Shown here piece by piece: positions 26,251 to 35,032 of a stretch of 64,000 nt of DNA. Origin of the DNA: Pseudomonas frederiksbergensis. Its GTDB lineage: Bacteria; Pseudomonadota; Gammaproteobacteria; Pseudomonadales; Pseudomonadaceae. The stretch covers positions 5,014,501-5,078,500 of the forward strand of contig NZ_FNTF01000002.1 of NCBI RefSeq assembly GCF_900105495.1, read 5' to 3'. Below the pieces are notes generated by a model, which searched no databases, had not been told where the DNA came from, and saw only the letters and a program-made list of their open reading frames with translations. Each line of letters starts with the position of its first letter. Position 1 is the stretch's first letter. A program made the position numbers and the translations under genes.

Positions 26251-26946
26251 TCAAGCCAGCAACTCGGTGATCCACCGGGCCTGCCGGGCGATGTCTTGCA
26301 CTTTTTCTTCGGGCAAGGCCTGTCGCGCATGGGCGAAGTGGGTCAGGGTCTTCTGCTTCTCGCGCAGGATGCGCTGCCACTTGATCAGGAACGCCGGGCT
26401 GCGTGCCTGCATCTGCAGTGGGCCAAAATAAAGCTCCTCGGCGGTGTACATCACCGGCCCGGCGCGCTCGGCGACGATGATTTCGTAGTCGAAACGATTT
26501 TCCCGCAGCAGTTCCTCGCAGAGGATGCGGTAGCCATTTTCCATCAGCCACTGGCGCAGTGGCTGCTCGCCGCCGTTGGGTTGCAGAATCAGGCGCTCCT
26601 GGCCACTCAGACGCGCCTTGCCGCTGTCGAGGATGTCGCGGATCGTCTCGCCGCCCATGCCGCAGATTGTGATCGCCGTGATCCCGTCACCCGGTCCGAT
26701 CGCTGCCAGACCACTGGCCAGGCGCACGCTGATCCGCTGGTCCAGACCGCTCTCGCGCACGGTGCGTTCGGCCGAATGGAACGGCGTCAACGCCACCTCC
26801 CCGGCCACCGCCGCCGCAATGGCGCCACGGCGCATCAACGCCACCGGCAGGTAGCCGTGATCCGAGCCGATATCGGCCAGGCGTGCGTCTGCTGGTACAT
26901 GCGCCGCCACGCGCTCCAGGCGCTGGGACAATGTCTGTTCGTTCAA
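26251..26946 (-). CDS. trmK: tRNA (adenine(22)-N1)-methyltransferase TrmK-like
   Basis: A 231-residue SAM methyltransferase of the TrmK/DUF633 family, which methylates N1 of A22 in tRNA. LADIGSDHGYLPVALMRRGA (23-42) is the SAM motif and ITICGMGGETIRDIL the family signature; QPNGGEQPLRQWLMENGYRI follows. The likely start is a TTG at 26946 (MNEQTLSQRLERV), preceded by AAAAGGA at good spacing; no ATG fits as well. Length agrees with the family. It is convergent with the Mut7-C gene. Confidence 0.85.
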   Translation of the reverse strand: MNEQTLSQRLERVAAHVPADARLADIGSDHGYLPVALMRRGAIAAAVAGEVALTPFHSAERTVRESGLDQRISVRLASGLAAIGPGDGITAITICGMGGETIRDILDSGKARLSGQERLILQPNGGEQPLRQWLMENGYRILCEELLRENRFDYEIIVAERAGPVMYTAEELYFGPLQMQARSPAFLIKWQRILREKQKTLTHFAHARQALPEEKVQDIARQARWITELLA

Positions 26947-27211
26947 CTGCAGTTCCTTTTCACCACGAATGTCCGGCACCTTTGGCCGGATCGGGACGCG
27001 ATTCTGTCGAGCAACGCCGTGCATTTCAAATTTATGCGACCAGAGCCATGGTTCGACCCGAATTCTGAGTGGTTGTGCTATGAGGGCGGCTTTCATGCTG
27101 CGGTCAGGCATTCGGCGCGTCAGCGGGATGTGCTCAGTGCTTTTTTGACTGAGTTGATCGGTATTTTCGGGGCCGTGCAAACGTCAATAGGAGCAAGCCC
27201 CTCACCCGTTT

Positions 27212-27745
27212 TCAGATCCGGATTTCGCTGGTCGGCATAACGTCGATCCGCGCCACGGGCCCCGTCAAGTGCGCCAGGTCTGCGTTGTGCTCGGTGATGA
27301 TGTCTTCGGCGGCGAGGTTGCCGTTGTCGACGGTGGAATGCGCATCGGCGGCGAGCACTACGTCATAGCCCAGGTTCAGGGCCTGGCGGACAGTGGCGTT
27401 GACGCAATAGTCGGTTTGCAGTCCGCAGACGATCAGGCGGTCGGCGTCCATATCCTGCAATTGCGCTTGCAAGTGGGTCCGGTAGAACGAGTCTCGATTG
27501 GTTTTTCGCACGCGAATGTCTTGCGGCGAAGTCTTCAGGCTTTCGGCCAGTTGCCAGCCTTCGGAACCGTATTGCAACTGGTCGCCCCTTTCTTCGTGCT
27601 GGATGAGGATGACCGGGATGCCTGCTCCGCGAGCCTTGGCACTGAGGTCGTTGATGTTCTCGATAACACGCTTGATCTCAAAACATTCGTACTCGCCAGT
27701 GCACAGGGCGCGCTGGACATCGATGATCAGCAGTGCGGTAGCCAT
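27212..27745 (-). CDS. Cysteine hydrolase (isochorismatase family)
   Basis: A 177-residue hydrolase with the family triad Asp9 (LLIIDVQ), Lys81 (VRKTNRDSF) and Cys114 (LQTDYCVNATVRQA). Relatives hydrolyse isochorismate, nicotinamide or carbamoyl-type amides, and the substrate here cannot be assigned. The start at 27745 begins at the first strand of the fold (MATALLIIDVQRA). It lies 72 bases downstream of ggt on the same strand and may be cotranscribed, though a hairpin lies between. Confidence 0.87.
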   Translation of the reverse strand: MATALLIIDVQRALCTGEYECFEIKRVIENINDLSAKARGAGIPVILIQHEERGDQLQYGSEGWQLAESLKTSPQDIRVRKTNRDSFYRTHLQAQLQDMDADRLIVCGLQTDYCVNATVRQALNLGYDVVLAADAHSTVDNGNLAAEDIITEHNADLAHLTGPVARIDVMPTSEIRI

Positions 27746-27776
27746 GGTCCCGTCCTTGAAAAGAATCAGTGGATCA

Positions 27777-27801
27777 GGGGACGAAAAATAGATCCGTCCC
27801 C
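27777..27801. repeat. Short inverted repeat between ggt and the hydrolase gene
   Basis: The arms GGGGACG (27777-27783) and CGTCCCC (27795-27801) enclose 11 bases. It could attenuate transcription between the two minus-strand genes, but no T-run follows on that strand, and similar elements are repeated between pseudomonad genes. Confidence 0.5.
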
Positions 27802-27817
27802 CTTTGAAAAACACCCC

Positions 27818-29545
27818 TCAATAACCGAGCGACAACCCGGTGTTACGACGTGGATCGTTCGCCCCATAAAAGCGGTTTTTGCCCACCGGCTTGCCTTCCA
27901 GCGACGGTGCGCCGACCAGAATCGCCGCCACATGGTTGGCGTCCTGCGGCCCGGCAAACTTGTGCCCCCAGCTTTCGAGCATCTTCACCGTATCAGGGCT
28001 GGTGGTGAAGGTCTCAAGGTTGGTCTCTTCCGGTAACCACTGCTGGTGGAAACGCGGTGCATCGACCGCCTCCTGGATGTTCATGCCGTAGTCGATCACG
28101 TTGAGCATAGTCAACAAGGTTGCAGTGATGATGCGACTGCCGCCGGGGGTGCCGACGACCATCACCACTTTGCCGTCCTTGGTGACGATGGTCGGGCTCA
28201 TGGACGACAGCGGTGCCTTGCCGGGTGCGATGGCGTTGGCCTCCCCTTGCACCAGACCGTACATGTTCGGCACGCCGATTTTCGAGGTGAAATCGTCCAT
28301 TTCGTCGTTGAGGATCACCCCGGTTTTGCTGGCCATGACGCCGGCGCCGAACCAGTCGTTCAAGGTGTAGGTCACCGAGACCGCATTGCCCCATTTATCG
28401 ACGATGGAGTAATGGGTGGTGTTGCTGCCTTCGTGTGGTGCTACGCCGGGTTTGAGCTCGCGGGACACCGCGGCCTTTTGCGGATTGATGGCTTCGCGGA
28501 TTTTCGTTGCGTAGTTTTTATCCAGCAGATGGGCGATCGGATTTTTCACAAAGTCCGGGTCGCCCAGGTAGCTGTTGCGGTCCACATAAGCGTGACGCAT
28601 CGCTTCGATCTGGTAGTGCATGCTCTGGGCCGAGTGATAGCCCAGGTCTTTCATCGGATAGCCTTCGAGAATGTTCATGATCTCGCAAATCACCACGCCG
28701 CCAGAGCTGGGCGGCGGTGCCGAGACCACATGGTAGCCGCGGTAATCGCATTCGATCGGGGCCAGTTCGCGGGTCTTGTATTTGTCGAGGTCGGCCTGAG
28801 TGATGATGCCTTTGTTGGCCTGGCTGGAGGTGACGATGGCATCGGCCACCCAGCCTTTATAGAAGCCGTCGGCGCCGTTCTCGGAGATTTCCCGCAGGGT
28901 TTTGCCGAGGTCTTTTTGCACCAGTTTCTGACCGACTTGCATCGGCTCGCCGTTGCTCAGGAAAATCGCACCGGAATCCTTGATGTCCTTCTTGAACACG
29001 TCAGTGGCGTATTCCAGCAACTCGACATCGCCCTGCTCCAGCACAAAACCGTCTTCGGCGAGCTTGATGGCCGGGGCGATCACTTCCTTGCGCGGTTTGG
29101 TGCCGTATTTCTGCAGCGCCAGTTCCATGCCCGACACGGTGCCGGGCACGCCAACGGCCAGATGTCCACGGGTGCTCAGGTCGGGGACAACGTTGCCCTC
29201 CTTGTCGAGGTACATGTCGGCGGTGGCGGCCAGCGGGGCTTTTTCGCGGAAGTCGAGGAAGGTCTTGCGCCCGTCCGCCAACTGAATGGTCATGAAACCG
29301 CCGCCGCCCAGGTTACCCGCCGCGGGATAAACCACCGCCAGCGCATAGCCGACCGCTACCGCAGCGTCGACGGCGTTACCGCCGTTCTTGAGCACATCGA
29401 CGCCCACGTGACTGGCCAGATGCTGGGCGGTGACGACCATGCCGTTTTCGGCCGCGACCGGCGCCACGGAAGCCGCGTAAGCACTGAGGCAGCTGAGCAC
29501 CAATGAGGTCGCAATCAGCGATTTGGCAAAAGGTTCGAACTTCAT
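27818..29545 (-). CDS. ggt: Gamma-glutamyltransferase, periplasmic
   Basis: A 575-residue proenzyme. The signal peptide (AKSLIATSLVLSCLSAYA) leads to the mature start SVAPVAAENGMVV. The catalytic threonine is Thr376 in SNTTHYS, where autoproteolysis separates the large and small subunits. Substrate-binding GGGGFM (80-85 region) and GTPGGSRIITA are present. The enzyme cleaves the gamma-glutamyl bond of glutathione and transfers the group to amino acids or water. The start at 29545 gives the signal peptide. The leader CCTAAAAACAAAAAGAG is a possible Hfq/Crc target. Confidence 0.94.
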   Translation of the reverse strand: MKFEPFAKSLIATSLVLSCLSAYAASVAPVAAENGMVVTAQHLASHVGVDVLKNGGNAVDAAVAVGYALAVVYPAAGNLGGGGFMTIQLADGRKTFLDFREKAPLAATADMYLDKEGNVVPDLSTRGHLAVGVPGTVSGMELALQKYGTKPRKEVIAPAIKLAEDGFVLEQGDVELLEYATDVFKKDIKDSGAIFLSNGEPMQVGQKLVQKDLGKTLREISENGADGFYKGWVADAIVTSSQANKGIITQADLDKYKTRELAPIECDYRGYHVVSAPPPSSGGVVICEIMNILEGYPMKDLGYHSAQSMHYQIEAMRHAYVDRNSYLGDPDFVKNPIAHLLDKNYATKIREAINPQKAAVSRELKPGVAPHEGSNTTHYSIVDKWGNAVSVTYTLNDWFGAGVMASKTGVILNDEMDDFTSKIGVPNMYGLVQGEANAIAPGKAPLSSMSPTIVTKDGKVVMVVGTPGGSRIITATLLTMLNVIDYGMNIQEAVDAPRFHQQWLPEETNLETFTTSPDTVKMLESWGHKFAGPQDANHVAAILVGAPSLEGKPVGKNRFYGANDPRRNTGLSLGY

Positions 29546-29696
29546 GAGTCGGTCTCTTTTTGTTTTTAGGCTCTGTAAAAAAACAGAGGGGAAGGCTTCA
29601 AGAGCAGAGGCAAGTATGGCTGGGATTGCGTATTGCGCCTCCCCGTCGAGGCAGTATGCTTGGCCTCGGTTCAGCACTTTTACGGAGTCCACCGGC

Positions 29697-30212
29697 ATGA
29701 GTTACACCTTCATCACCCTCGCCACACCGGTGGGCGAGTTGAAGCTGGTCGCGAACGGCTCACGACTGGCAGCCATCCTCTGGGAAAATGACAAACCCGA
29801 CCGGGTGCGGCTTGGACCGATGCGCGAGGTGCCGGATAACCCGATCCTGATGCGCACGGCTCAGCAGCTGCGGGAATACTTTGCAGGCACGCGCAATCGT
29901 TTCGACCTGGAACTGGATTTTGCCGGGACGGAATTTCAGAAGAAGGTCTGGGCAGCGCTGCTGACCATTCCGTTTGGCGAGACCCGCAGCTATAGCGAGA
30001 TAGCCCGGCAGATCGGCAATCCCAGTGCAGTTCGGGCAGTGGGCGCCGCGAACGGCAAGAACCCGATTTCGATTGTTGCGCCGTGTCATCGGGTGATTGG
30101 CGCTTCGGGAAAGTTGACGGGGTTTGCCGGAGGGCTTGAAGCGAAGGAGCAGTTGCTGACGCTGGAAGGTTGCCAATGGTCTGGGGCCGGCAGGACAGGC
30201 GATTTGTTCTGA
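29697..30212 (+). CDS. ogt: Methylated-DNA-[protein]-cysteine S-methyltransferase (Ogt)
   Basis: A 171-residue DNA repair protein that removes alkyl groups from O6-alkylguanine and O4-alkylthymine in a suicidal reaction. The acceptor cysteine is Cys130 in PCHRV (129-133). The DNA-binding helix-turn-helix region FGETRSYSEIARQIGNPSAV and the arginine finger RAVGAAN precede it. There is no N-terminal Ada domain, so this is the Ogt type. The start at 29697 matches the family N-terminus; GGAG lies upstream. Divergent from ggt. Confidence 0.93.
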   Translation: MSYTFITLATPVGELKLVANGSRLAAILWENDKPDRVRLGPMREVPDNPILMRTAQQLREYFAGTRNRFDLELDFAGTEFQKKVWAALLTIPFGETRSYSEIARQIGNPSAVRAVGAANGKNPISIVAPCHRVIGASGKLTGFAGGLEAKEQLLTLEGCQWSGAGRTGDLF

Positions 30213-30230
30213 TCAGCCCAAACGCAACCT

Positions 30231-30375
30231 GTAGCAGCTGCCGAGCCCGCCAGGCTGCGTCCGGCTGCGAAGCAGTCGTAAAACCATTCGCCGCGCTGTT
30301 CCAGATAAAACGTGGCGCTTGAGTTTACGACTGCTTCGCAGCCGGACGCAGCCTCGCAGGCTCGGCAGCTGCTAC
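30231..30375. repeat. Palindromic repeat pair, GTAGCAGCTGCC family
   Basis: The 50-base arms 30231-30280 and 30326-30375 are inverted repeats separated by 45 bases; the left arm carries CCGAGCCCGCCAGGC where the right has a slightly shorter complement. The same family as 5157-5295. It lies between the convergent ogt and nudK genes and may also end their transcripts. Confidence 0.85.
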
Positions 30376-30380
30376 GTTGA

Positions 30381-30974
30381 TCAGGCGGTGGTGAAGATGT
30401 TTTTCATCGCCGCATACTGCAACAGCATGATGGTCTTCGCATCGCAGATTTCCCCGCGATAAAACGCATCAAGTGCGTCGTCGAATTTCCACTCCAGCAC
30501 TTCCAGTTCCTCGGTCTCCTCCTCCAGCCCGCCGCCCTCGCTGACCTTGGCAGCAGCGTCGTACTCGGCGATGAAGAAGTGCAGTTTCTCAGTCACCGAC
30601 CCGGGGCTCATGTAGGCCTCGAACACCTTGTGCACATGATGCACGCGATAACCGGTTTCTTCCTCGGCTTCTTCGCGGATGCGCTCTTCAGGCGCCGCAC
30701 CTTCTAGCAGCCCCGCCGCCACTTCGATCAGCAACCCATCGTGGCCGTTGACGAACACCGGCAAGCGGAATTGCCGGGCCAACACCACGGTTTTCTTTTC
30801 GCGGTTGAACAGCAGGATCGCCGCGCCATTGCCGCGGTCGTAGACCTCGCGGGTCTGGCGTTGCCATTCACCGTTGTTGCGCTGGTAATCGAAGGTAATT
30901 TTCTTGAGCAGGTACCAGTCGTGGGACAACACCTGGGACTCGATGAGGTTGACCCGCTCGGCTGTGTTCGACAT
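30381..30974 (-). CDS. nudK: Nudix hydrolase NudK (GDP-mannose pyrophosphatase)
   Basis: A 197-residue Nudix enzyme. The Nudix helix is REEAEEETGYR at about residue 100, preceded by GLLEGAAPEER; the first glutamate of the box is replaced by alanine, as can occur in relatives. AAILLFNREKKTVVLARQFR and EVLEWKFDDALDAFYRGEI match NudK. It hydrolyses nucleoside diphosphate sugars such as GDP-mannose. It lies 61 bases downstream of the hemerythrin gene on the same strand. Confidence 0.88.
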   Translation of the reverse strand: MSNTAERVNLIESQVLSHDWYLLKKITFDYQRNNGEWQRQTREVYDRGNGAAILLFNREKKTVVLARQFRLPVFVNGHDGLLIEVAAGLLEGAAPEERIREEAEEETGYRVHHVHKVFEAYMSPGSVTEKLHFFIAEYDAAAKVSEGGGLEEETEELEVLEWKFDDALDAFYRGEICDAKTIMLLQYAAMKNIFTTA

Positions 30975-31035
30975 GACAATGCATCCCTTTTTTCGTCAGA
31001 AGAGGCACATCTTAGGCGAAAACGAAAGGCCGACG

Positions 31036-31473
31036 CTAAGACAGCTGAGCCTTGTATTCCTTCTCATACTGACCCGCGAGCGTCACTTTCTGTTTGTCGT
31101 CGAGTAGCTTGCCGGCCATCTGGAAGAACTTCTGCTCCTCCTCTTCCAGGTGGTGATTGACCTTCTCGGCGAGCTTCTTCGCGGCGACCAGCCAGGCCGG
31201 GCTGGACATCTCGGTTTCGTCGAGTGCTTCCATCATTTCGTCCATCTCGTGATGTTCTGAAATGGCATGACGGCTGAGGTCGACGCCGTTATCGAACTCC
31301 ATCAGCGGGATGTAGAAATGCCGCTCTTCAGCGGTTTCGTGGGCCTGAAGCTCGGACTTGAGCTGCTTGTAAGCCTCGACCCGTTCGGGGGTGTCGCCGC
31401 TGGTCTGGATCAGCGCATCGGCGTAGATACGTTGGCGGTCGTGGCTTTCGCGCAAGGCTTCGAAAATATTCAC
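31036..31473 (-). CDS. Hemerythrin-domain protein (HHE family)
   Basis: A 145-residue four-helix protein with repeated metal-binding His/Glu motifs: ESHDRQRIYAD, LQAHETAEERHFYIP, SEHHEMDEMMEAL and VNHHLEEEEQKFFQ. This fits the cytoplasmic HHE cation-binding family that binds a nonheme diiron centre and may sense oxygen, NO or iron. The start codon is a GTG at 31473 with GAGGACACT before it. The specific role is unknown. Confidence 0.85.
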   Translation of the reverse strand: MNIFEALRESHDRQRIYADALIQTSGDTPERVEAYKQLKSELQAHETAEERHFYIPLMEFDNGVDLSRHAISEHHEMDEMMEALDETEMSSPAWLVAAKKLAEKVNHHLEEEEQKFFQMAGKLLDDKQKVTLAGQYEKEYKAQLS

Positions 31474-31623
31474 GGAGTGTCCTCATGGGCCGCGTTCAGG
31501 AATGACGCTGTTTAGCCTAGACACCTGCGCACGAACGACGGTTCCACCTGAAGACTGGAACAACGACCAGGAGCCGCGATAGTCTTGGAAATGTTTACCA
31601 CTCTGGCCATAAGGAAATAGCTG

Positions 31624-32055
31624 ATGACCCTGCGAATCGAACGATCGCAAAACCCCACGGATGAAGAACGCCAGGCAATCCTGCTGCCGTTGCGCGCCTA
31701 TAACGCCGCAAAGGCCGGTGTCTCGACTCAGGAGCCCGTTGCCTTGCTGGTGCGTGACGAAAGCGGCGAGATTCTCGGCGGGCTTCACGGTCGGGTGTTT
31801 TACCAATGGTTGTACATCGACCTGTTGTCGGTGCCTGAACAGGCTCGCGGACAGGGCATGGGCACGCAGCTGATGCAAATGGCTGAAGACCTGGCACGGG
31901 AAAAGGAATGCATCGGAATCTGGCTCGACACCTTCGACTTCCAGGCGCCGGAGTTCTACCGCAAGCTCGGCTACAGCGAACTCGGCCAGATCGCCGACTA
32001 CCCGCCGGGCCACAAGCGCTTCTTTTTCCAGAAGCGCCTGAAAAACGAAACCTGA
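31624..32055 (+). CDS. GNAT family N-acetyltransferase
   Basis: A 143-residue acetyltransferase. IDLLSVPEQARGQGMGTQLM (residues about 67-86) holds motif A with RGQGMG for acetyl-CoA; APEFYRKLGYSELGQI is motif B. The GNAT core occupies the whole protein. A ribosome binding site AAGGAAATAG precedes the ATG. The acceptor is unknown. Single gene, divergent from the hemerythrin gene. Confidence 0.87.
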   Translation: MTLRIERSQNPTDEERQAILLPLRAYNAAKAGVSTQEPVALLVRDESGEILGGLHGRVFYQWLYIDLLSVPEQARGQGMGTQLMQMAEDLAREKECIGIWLDTFDFQAPEFYRKLGYSELGQIADYPPGHKRFFFQKRLKNET

Positions 32056-32098
32056 CCCGGCGGGAGCAAACCCCATTTTCATAATCAACACAGAACAA

Positions 32099-32190
32099 CT
32101 GTGGGAGCGGGCTTGCTCGCGAAGGCGGTGTGTCAGTCAACAGAGATGTTGAATGTACCGGCCTCTTCGCGAGCAAGCCCGCTCCCACAG
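32099..32190. repeat. Palindromic repeat pair, CTGTGGGAGC family, reversed
   Basis: The 25-base arms 32099-32123 and 32166-32190 are exact reverse complements. The 42-base centre is the reverse complement of the centres at 42345-42386 and 56116-56157, sharing GTTGACTGAC and ATTCAACA. It is therefore the same whole element in the opposite orientation. Confidence 0.88.
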
Positions 32191-32212
32191 GGGTATGCGT
32201 CAATCCAAAGAA

Positions 32213-32563
32213 TCAGAGGCAGGTCGCCAACGCCGCCAGTCGGCGCTTGGCCACAAAGTCGTCACGCTGAGCGTAATAATTCAGCACGGTGGCGGAAGCG
32301 TCAGTCTTCACGTCCACAAAGGACTCTGCCGAGCGCGTGTAAACGGTGGTGCCGCCCTTCTCGCCAGGCTGCAAATACGCGCCAGCATCGACACCGAACA
32401 CCGCCTCGTCCTGCCAGGAAAACTGCACACATTGGGCGACGATTTTTTCCGGTTTGTCCGACGTCAGGGTTTTGTACGGGGTTCCAGTGCGGGCGTCGTT
32501 CATCGCCGAGCCCGCGCATCCGGCCAGCAACGTTACGGCCAGCGCCACCATCAGAATTCGCAT
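32213..32563 (-). CDS. Small lipoprotein
   Basis: A 116-residue protein with a lipoprotein signal: MRILMVALAVTLLAGCAGS, lipobox LAGC with lipidation at Cys16. The mature region (DEAVFGVDAGAYLQPG, GGTTVYTRSAESFVDVKTDA) is beta-rich and ends AATCL; no known family was recognised. Probably attached to the outer membrane from the periplasmic side. Single gene. Confidence 0.72.
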   Translation of the reverse strand: MRILMVALAVTLLAGCAGSAMNDARTGTPYKTLTSDKPEKIVAQCVQFSWQDEAVFGVDAGAYLQPGEKGGTTVYTRSAESFVDVKTDASATVLNYYAQRDDFVAKRRLAALATCL

Positions 32564-32724
32564 TGCGTTCGCTCATCAAGAAAAAGCGGACTGTATCACC
32601 GCGGCACGGCGTATCGTTCTGCTTTACTTCATTTATACCGCGACACCGAGTGACGATTCGCGCACCCTGTCGCGCCATAAACACCGCATCGCCCGTTTTT
32701 CCGGGCTTATTTTCTGGAAAGGTC

Positions 32725-32973
32725 ATGACACCCAACGCCGAATATTACAAACCGACCGCTGAATATGCCGACAAACTGATCAGCCAGATCGGTCAGACGC
32801 CGTCCTGGATTGCCAAGCGGATTGGCGTTACCGACAAGCGAATTCGTTACATTCTCGACGGCGAAAGAACCGTCAAGGGTGAAACCACGCCAATCCAGAT
32901 GACGTACCCCGAGCAGTTTGCCCTCGAGTGCCTGGCAGCAGCGGCCAAGGCCAGCAAGAAGCAGTCTTCGTAA
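32725..32973 (+). CDS. Small HTH-like protein of unknown function
   Basis: An 82-residue protein. QIGQTPSWIAKRIGVTDKRI (residues 22-41) followed by RYILDGERTVKGE looks like a helix-turn-helix of the lambda-repressor/XRE type, so DNA binding is possible. No ligand or effector part is present. The start at 32725 has a GGAAAGG before it. It lies 20 bases upstream of the DUF6388 gene on the same strand and may form an operon with it. Confidence 0.6.
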   Translation: MTPNAEYYKPTAEYADKLISQIGQTPSWIAKRIGVTDKRIRYILDGERTVKGETTPIQMTYPEQFALECLAAAAKASKKQSS

Positions 32974-32993
32974 TCCAGCCTCAAGGAGCGACC

Positions 32994-33323
32994 ATGGCGG
33001 CAACCGAACAGCAACACGAGCAAGCGCTGAAGAAGTTTCTCGATGAGCGCCCTGAACTGCGCGTCGAACTCGACAACCTCAACCCGCTGATGGCTCAGGC
33101 CAAGGGCGAGACCGCGGCGCAGTACCGCGACGAACGCTTGCATGAAGCCTTCGAAGCCGAGGCCGAGCGTCTGGGATTGTTTGCCTGGGAGCTGACGCTG
33201 CAACTGACCGCCGCGACGCCCGAGGACTATCAGGCACAGCGCCTGGAAGTGCACAAGGAAGTGGCCGAGATGGCCGGCATGGACTGGCGGGAGTATTGCG
33301 AGTTATATGGATTGAGTAAGTGA
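32994..33323 (+). CDS. DUF6388 family protein
   Basis: A 109-residue, highly charged, helical cytoplasmic protein (LKKFLDERPELRVELDNLNP, QYRDERLHEAFEAEAERLGL). These sequences fit the Pseudomonas DUF6388 family. Function unknown. An AAGGAGCG ribosome binding site lies seven bases before the ATG at 32994. The upstream HTH-like gene is its likely operon partner. Confidence 0.75.
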   Translation: MAATEQQHEQALKKFLDERPELRVELDNLNPLMAQAKGETAAQYRDERLHEAFEAEAERLGLFAWELTLQLTAATPEDYQAQRLEVHKEVAEMAGMDWREYCELYGLSK

Positions 33324-33358
33324 CTATTCCAGTCGCTGCCTGAGGACGACCTTCGCTG

Positions 33359-34063
33359 ATGTTGCCATCCCTCTCAACTGACCGCGCCAGCCCGGGCCAC
33401 CTGCATACCCGCAAATGGCGTGGACGCATTGGCATGTCGCTGGTGGCCAGCCTCTCGGTACTCGCGGGTATGACCGACGCCATCGGCTTCATGGCCAGCG
33501 GTGATTTCGTCTCGTTCATGAGCGGCAACACCACCCGCCTCGCCGTCGCCATCAGCGATGGCGACCTGGGCCTCATGTTGCGCCTGATGATCCTCGTCGG
33601 CACCTTCGTCGTCGGCAACGCCTTGGGCATTGTCGTCAGTCGCCTCGGCGGCCGTCGGGCGCTGCCCTTGCTGCTGTGCATCGCCACGCTGCTCTGCGGC
33701 GCCGCTGCCTGGCCCTACGACGAACAATTGCCGGCGCTTCTGGCGACGATCATCGCCATGGGCATGCTCAATGCCGCCGTGGAAGAAGTGAATGGACTGC
33801 CGGTCGGCCTGACCTACGTCACCGGCGCCCTGTCGCGCTTCGGCCGTGGTCTGGGGCGCTGGATGCTCGGCGAACGGCGTAACGGCTGGCGCGTGCAACT
33901 GATTCCCTGGACCGGGATGTTTGCTGGCGCGGTAATCGGCGCCGTGCTGGAACATCACCTGGGGCTCAAGGCTTTGTTTGTCAGTGGTCTGCTGGCCGGC
34001 GCAGTCGGGTTGCTGTCGCTGAAAATCCCGCAGCGCTGGCAGTTGGGTTACATGCCGCGCTGA
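33359..34063 (+). CDS. YoaK/DUF1275 family membrane protein
   Basis: A 234-residue integral membrane protein with about six hydrophobic segments (LVASLSVLAGMTDAIGFM, MILVGTFVVGNALGIVV, LLLCIATLLCGAAAWPY, ALLATIIAMGMLNAAVEE and others). DAIGFMASGDFVSFMSGNTT is the YoaK/DUF1275 signature. It may be a transporter, but no substrate has been established. It follows the DUF6388 gene after 35 bases and may be in the same transcript. Confidence 0.86.
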   Translation: MLPSLSTDRASPGHLHTRKWRGRIGMSLVASLSVLAGMTDAIGFMASGDFVSFMSGNTTRLAVAISDGDLGLMLRLMILVGTFVVGNALGIVVSRLGGRRALPLLLCIATLLCGAAAWPYDEQLPALLATIIAMGMLNAAVEEVNGLPVGLTYVTGALSRFGRGLGRWMLGERRNGWRVQLIPWTGMFAGAVIGAVLEHHLGLKALFVSGLLAGAVGLLSLKIPQRWQLGYMPR

Positions 34064-34072
34064 TCGGCAGTT

Positions 34073-34177
34073 GATCGTTCCCACGCTCTGCGTGGGAATG
34101 CAGCCCGGGACGCTCCGCGTCCCAAGCGGACGCGGAGCGTCCGGTGAGGCATTCCCACGCAGAGCGTGGGAACGATC
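34073..34177. repeat. Palindromic repeat pair, GATCGTTCCCACGC family
   Basis: The 28-base arms 34073-34100 and 34150-34177 are exact reverse complements; each is itself a hairpin (CCCACGC...GCGTGGG). An inner pair GGGACGC/GGACGCGGAGCGTCC lies in between. The same family occurs at 37753-37863 and, as a single unit, at 61672-61702. Confidence 0.85.
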
Positions 34178-34275
34178 GAATTGGGTGCACCTGACACACC
34201 ATCTCGCGGCAAAGCCCTTCGCCGCCCCGGCGATAAAGCTTTATCATGGCCGCAGTTTTGCTGATCGAGTCCGTC

Positions 34276-34668
34276 ATGAAATTCGCCATCGCGCTGTTTT
34301 CCGCCGCCCATGCGCCCTCCTCGCGCCGCGCCCTGCTGTTTGCTCAGGCTGCGCTGGCCGGTGGGCATGAGATTGTCCGGCTGTTTTTCTACCAGGACGG
34401 CGTCTACAACGCCTCCGGCAGCGTGGTCACGCCGCAGGATGAGCAGGACTTGCCCAAGCAATGGCGCAACTTCGTCACCGAGCATCAACTGGACGGCGTC
34501 GTGTGTATCGCGGCGGCCCTGCGTCGTGGCGTGCTGAATGAAGAAGAAGCCGGGCGCTATCAGCGTGAAGCCGTTGCAGTGGGCGCGCCGTGGGAATTGT
34601 CCGGCCTGGGCCAGTTGCATGATGCGGTGCAGGATGCTGAACGCCTGATCTGTTTCGGAGGCGCGTGA
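34276..34668 (+). CDS. tusD: Sulfurtransferase complex subunit TusD
   Basis: A 130-residue DsrE-family protein, subunit of the TusBCD complex that relays sulfur from TusA to TusE for 2-thiolation of the wobble uridine in tRNA. FSAAHAPSSRRALLFAQAAL is the DsrE start, and the active-site region is DGVVCIAAALRRGVL with a cysteine (CIAAAL). The start at 34276 fits the family length. First gene of the compact tusDCBE cluster. Confidence 0.93.
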   Translation: MKFAIALFSAAHAPSSRRALLFAQAALAGGHEIVRLFFYQDGVYNASGSVVTPQDEQDLPKQWRNFVTEHQLDGVVCIAAALRRGVLNEEEAGRYQREAVAVGAPWELSGLGQLHDAVQDAERLICFGGA

Positions 34669-34669
34669 G

Positions 34670-35032
34670 ATGGCTAAGTCCTTGCTGATTATCAGCCGTC
34701 AGGCGCCCTGGTCCGGGCCGAGTGCGCGGGAAGCGCTGGACATCGTGCTGGCCGGCGGCGCCTTCGATCTGCCGATCGGCCTGCTGTTTCTTGATGACGG
34801 GGTGTTCCAGCTCGCCGCGAAACAGGACGCCAAGGCCCTCCAGCAGAAGGACCTCAGTGCCAATCTGCAAGCCTTGCCAATGTTCGGTGTCGACGAACTG
34901 TTTGTCTGTGCCGACAGCGTTGCGGAACGGGGTCTGAACCCGACTGGTTTGGCGCTGGAAGAAGCGCAGGTGCTGGCCGCCCACGAAATCACCGCACTTA
35001 TTGACCGTTACGACCAGGTGATCACCCTCTGA
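34670..35032 (+). CDS. tusC: Sulfurtransferase complex subunit TusC
   Basis: A 120-residue DsrE-like subunit of TusBCD (LLIISRQAPWSGPSAREALD, FDLPIGLLFLDDGVFQLAAK, FGVDELFVCADSVAERGL). It lacks the catalytic cysteine role of TusD and forms the structural core with it. It begins two bases after tusD and its stop overlaps the tusB start, so the genes are translationally coupled. Confidence 0.93.
   Translation: MAKSLLIISRQAPWSGPSAREALDIVLAGGAFDLPIGLLFLDDGVFQLAAKQDAKALQQKDLSANLQALPMFGVDELFVCADSVAERGLNPTGLALEEAQVLAAHEITALIDRYDQVITL

Noticed and set aside
26947..27211. Possible plus-strand coding sequence between trmK and the hydrolase gene
   Set aside because: The frame reads into the antisense of trmK and has no recognisable domain or start.
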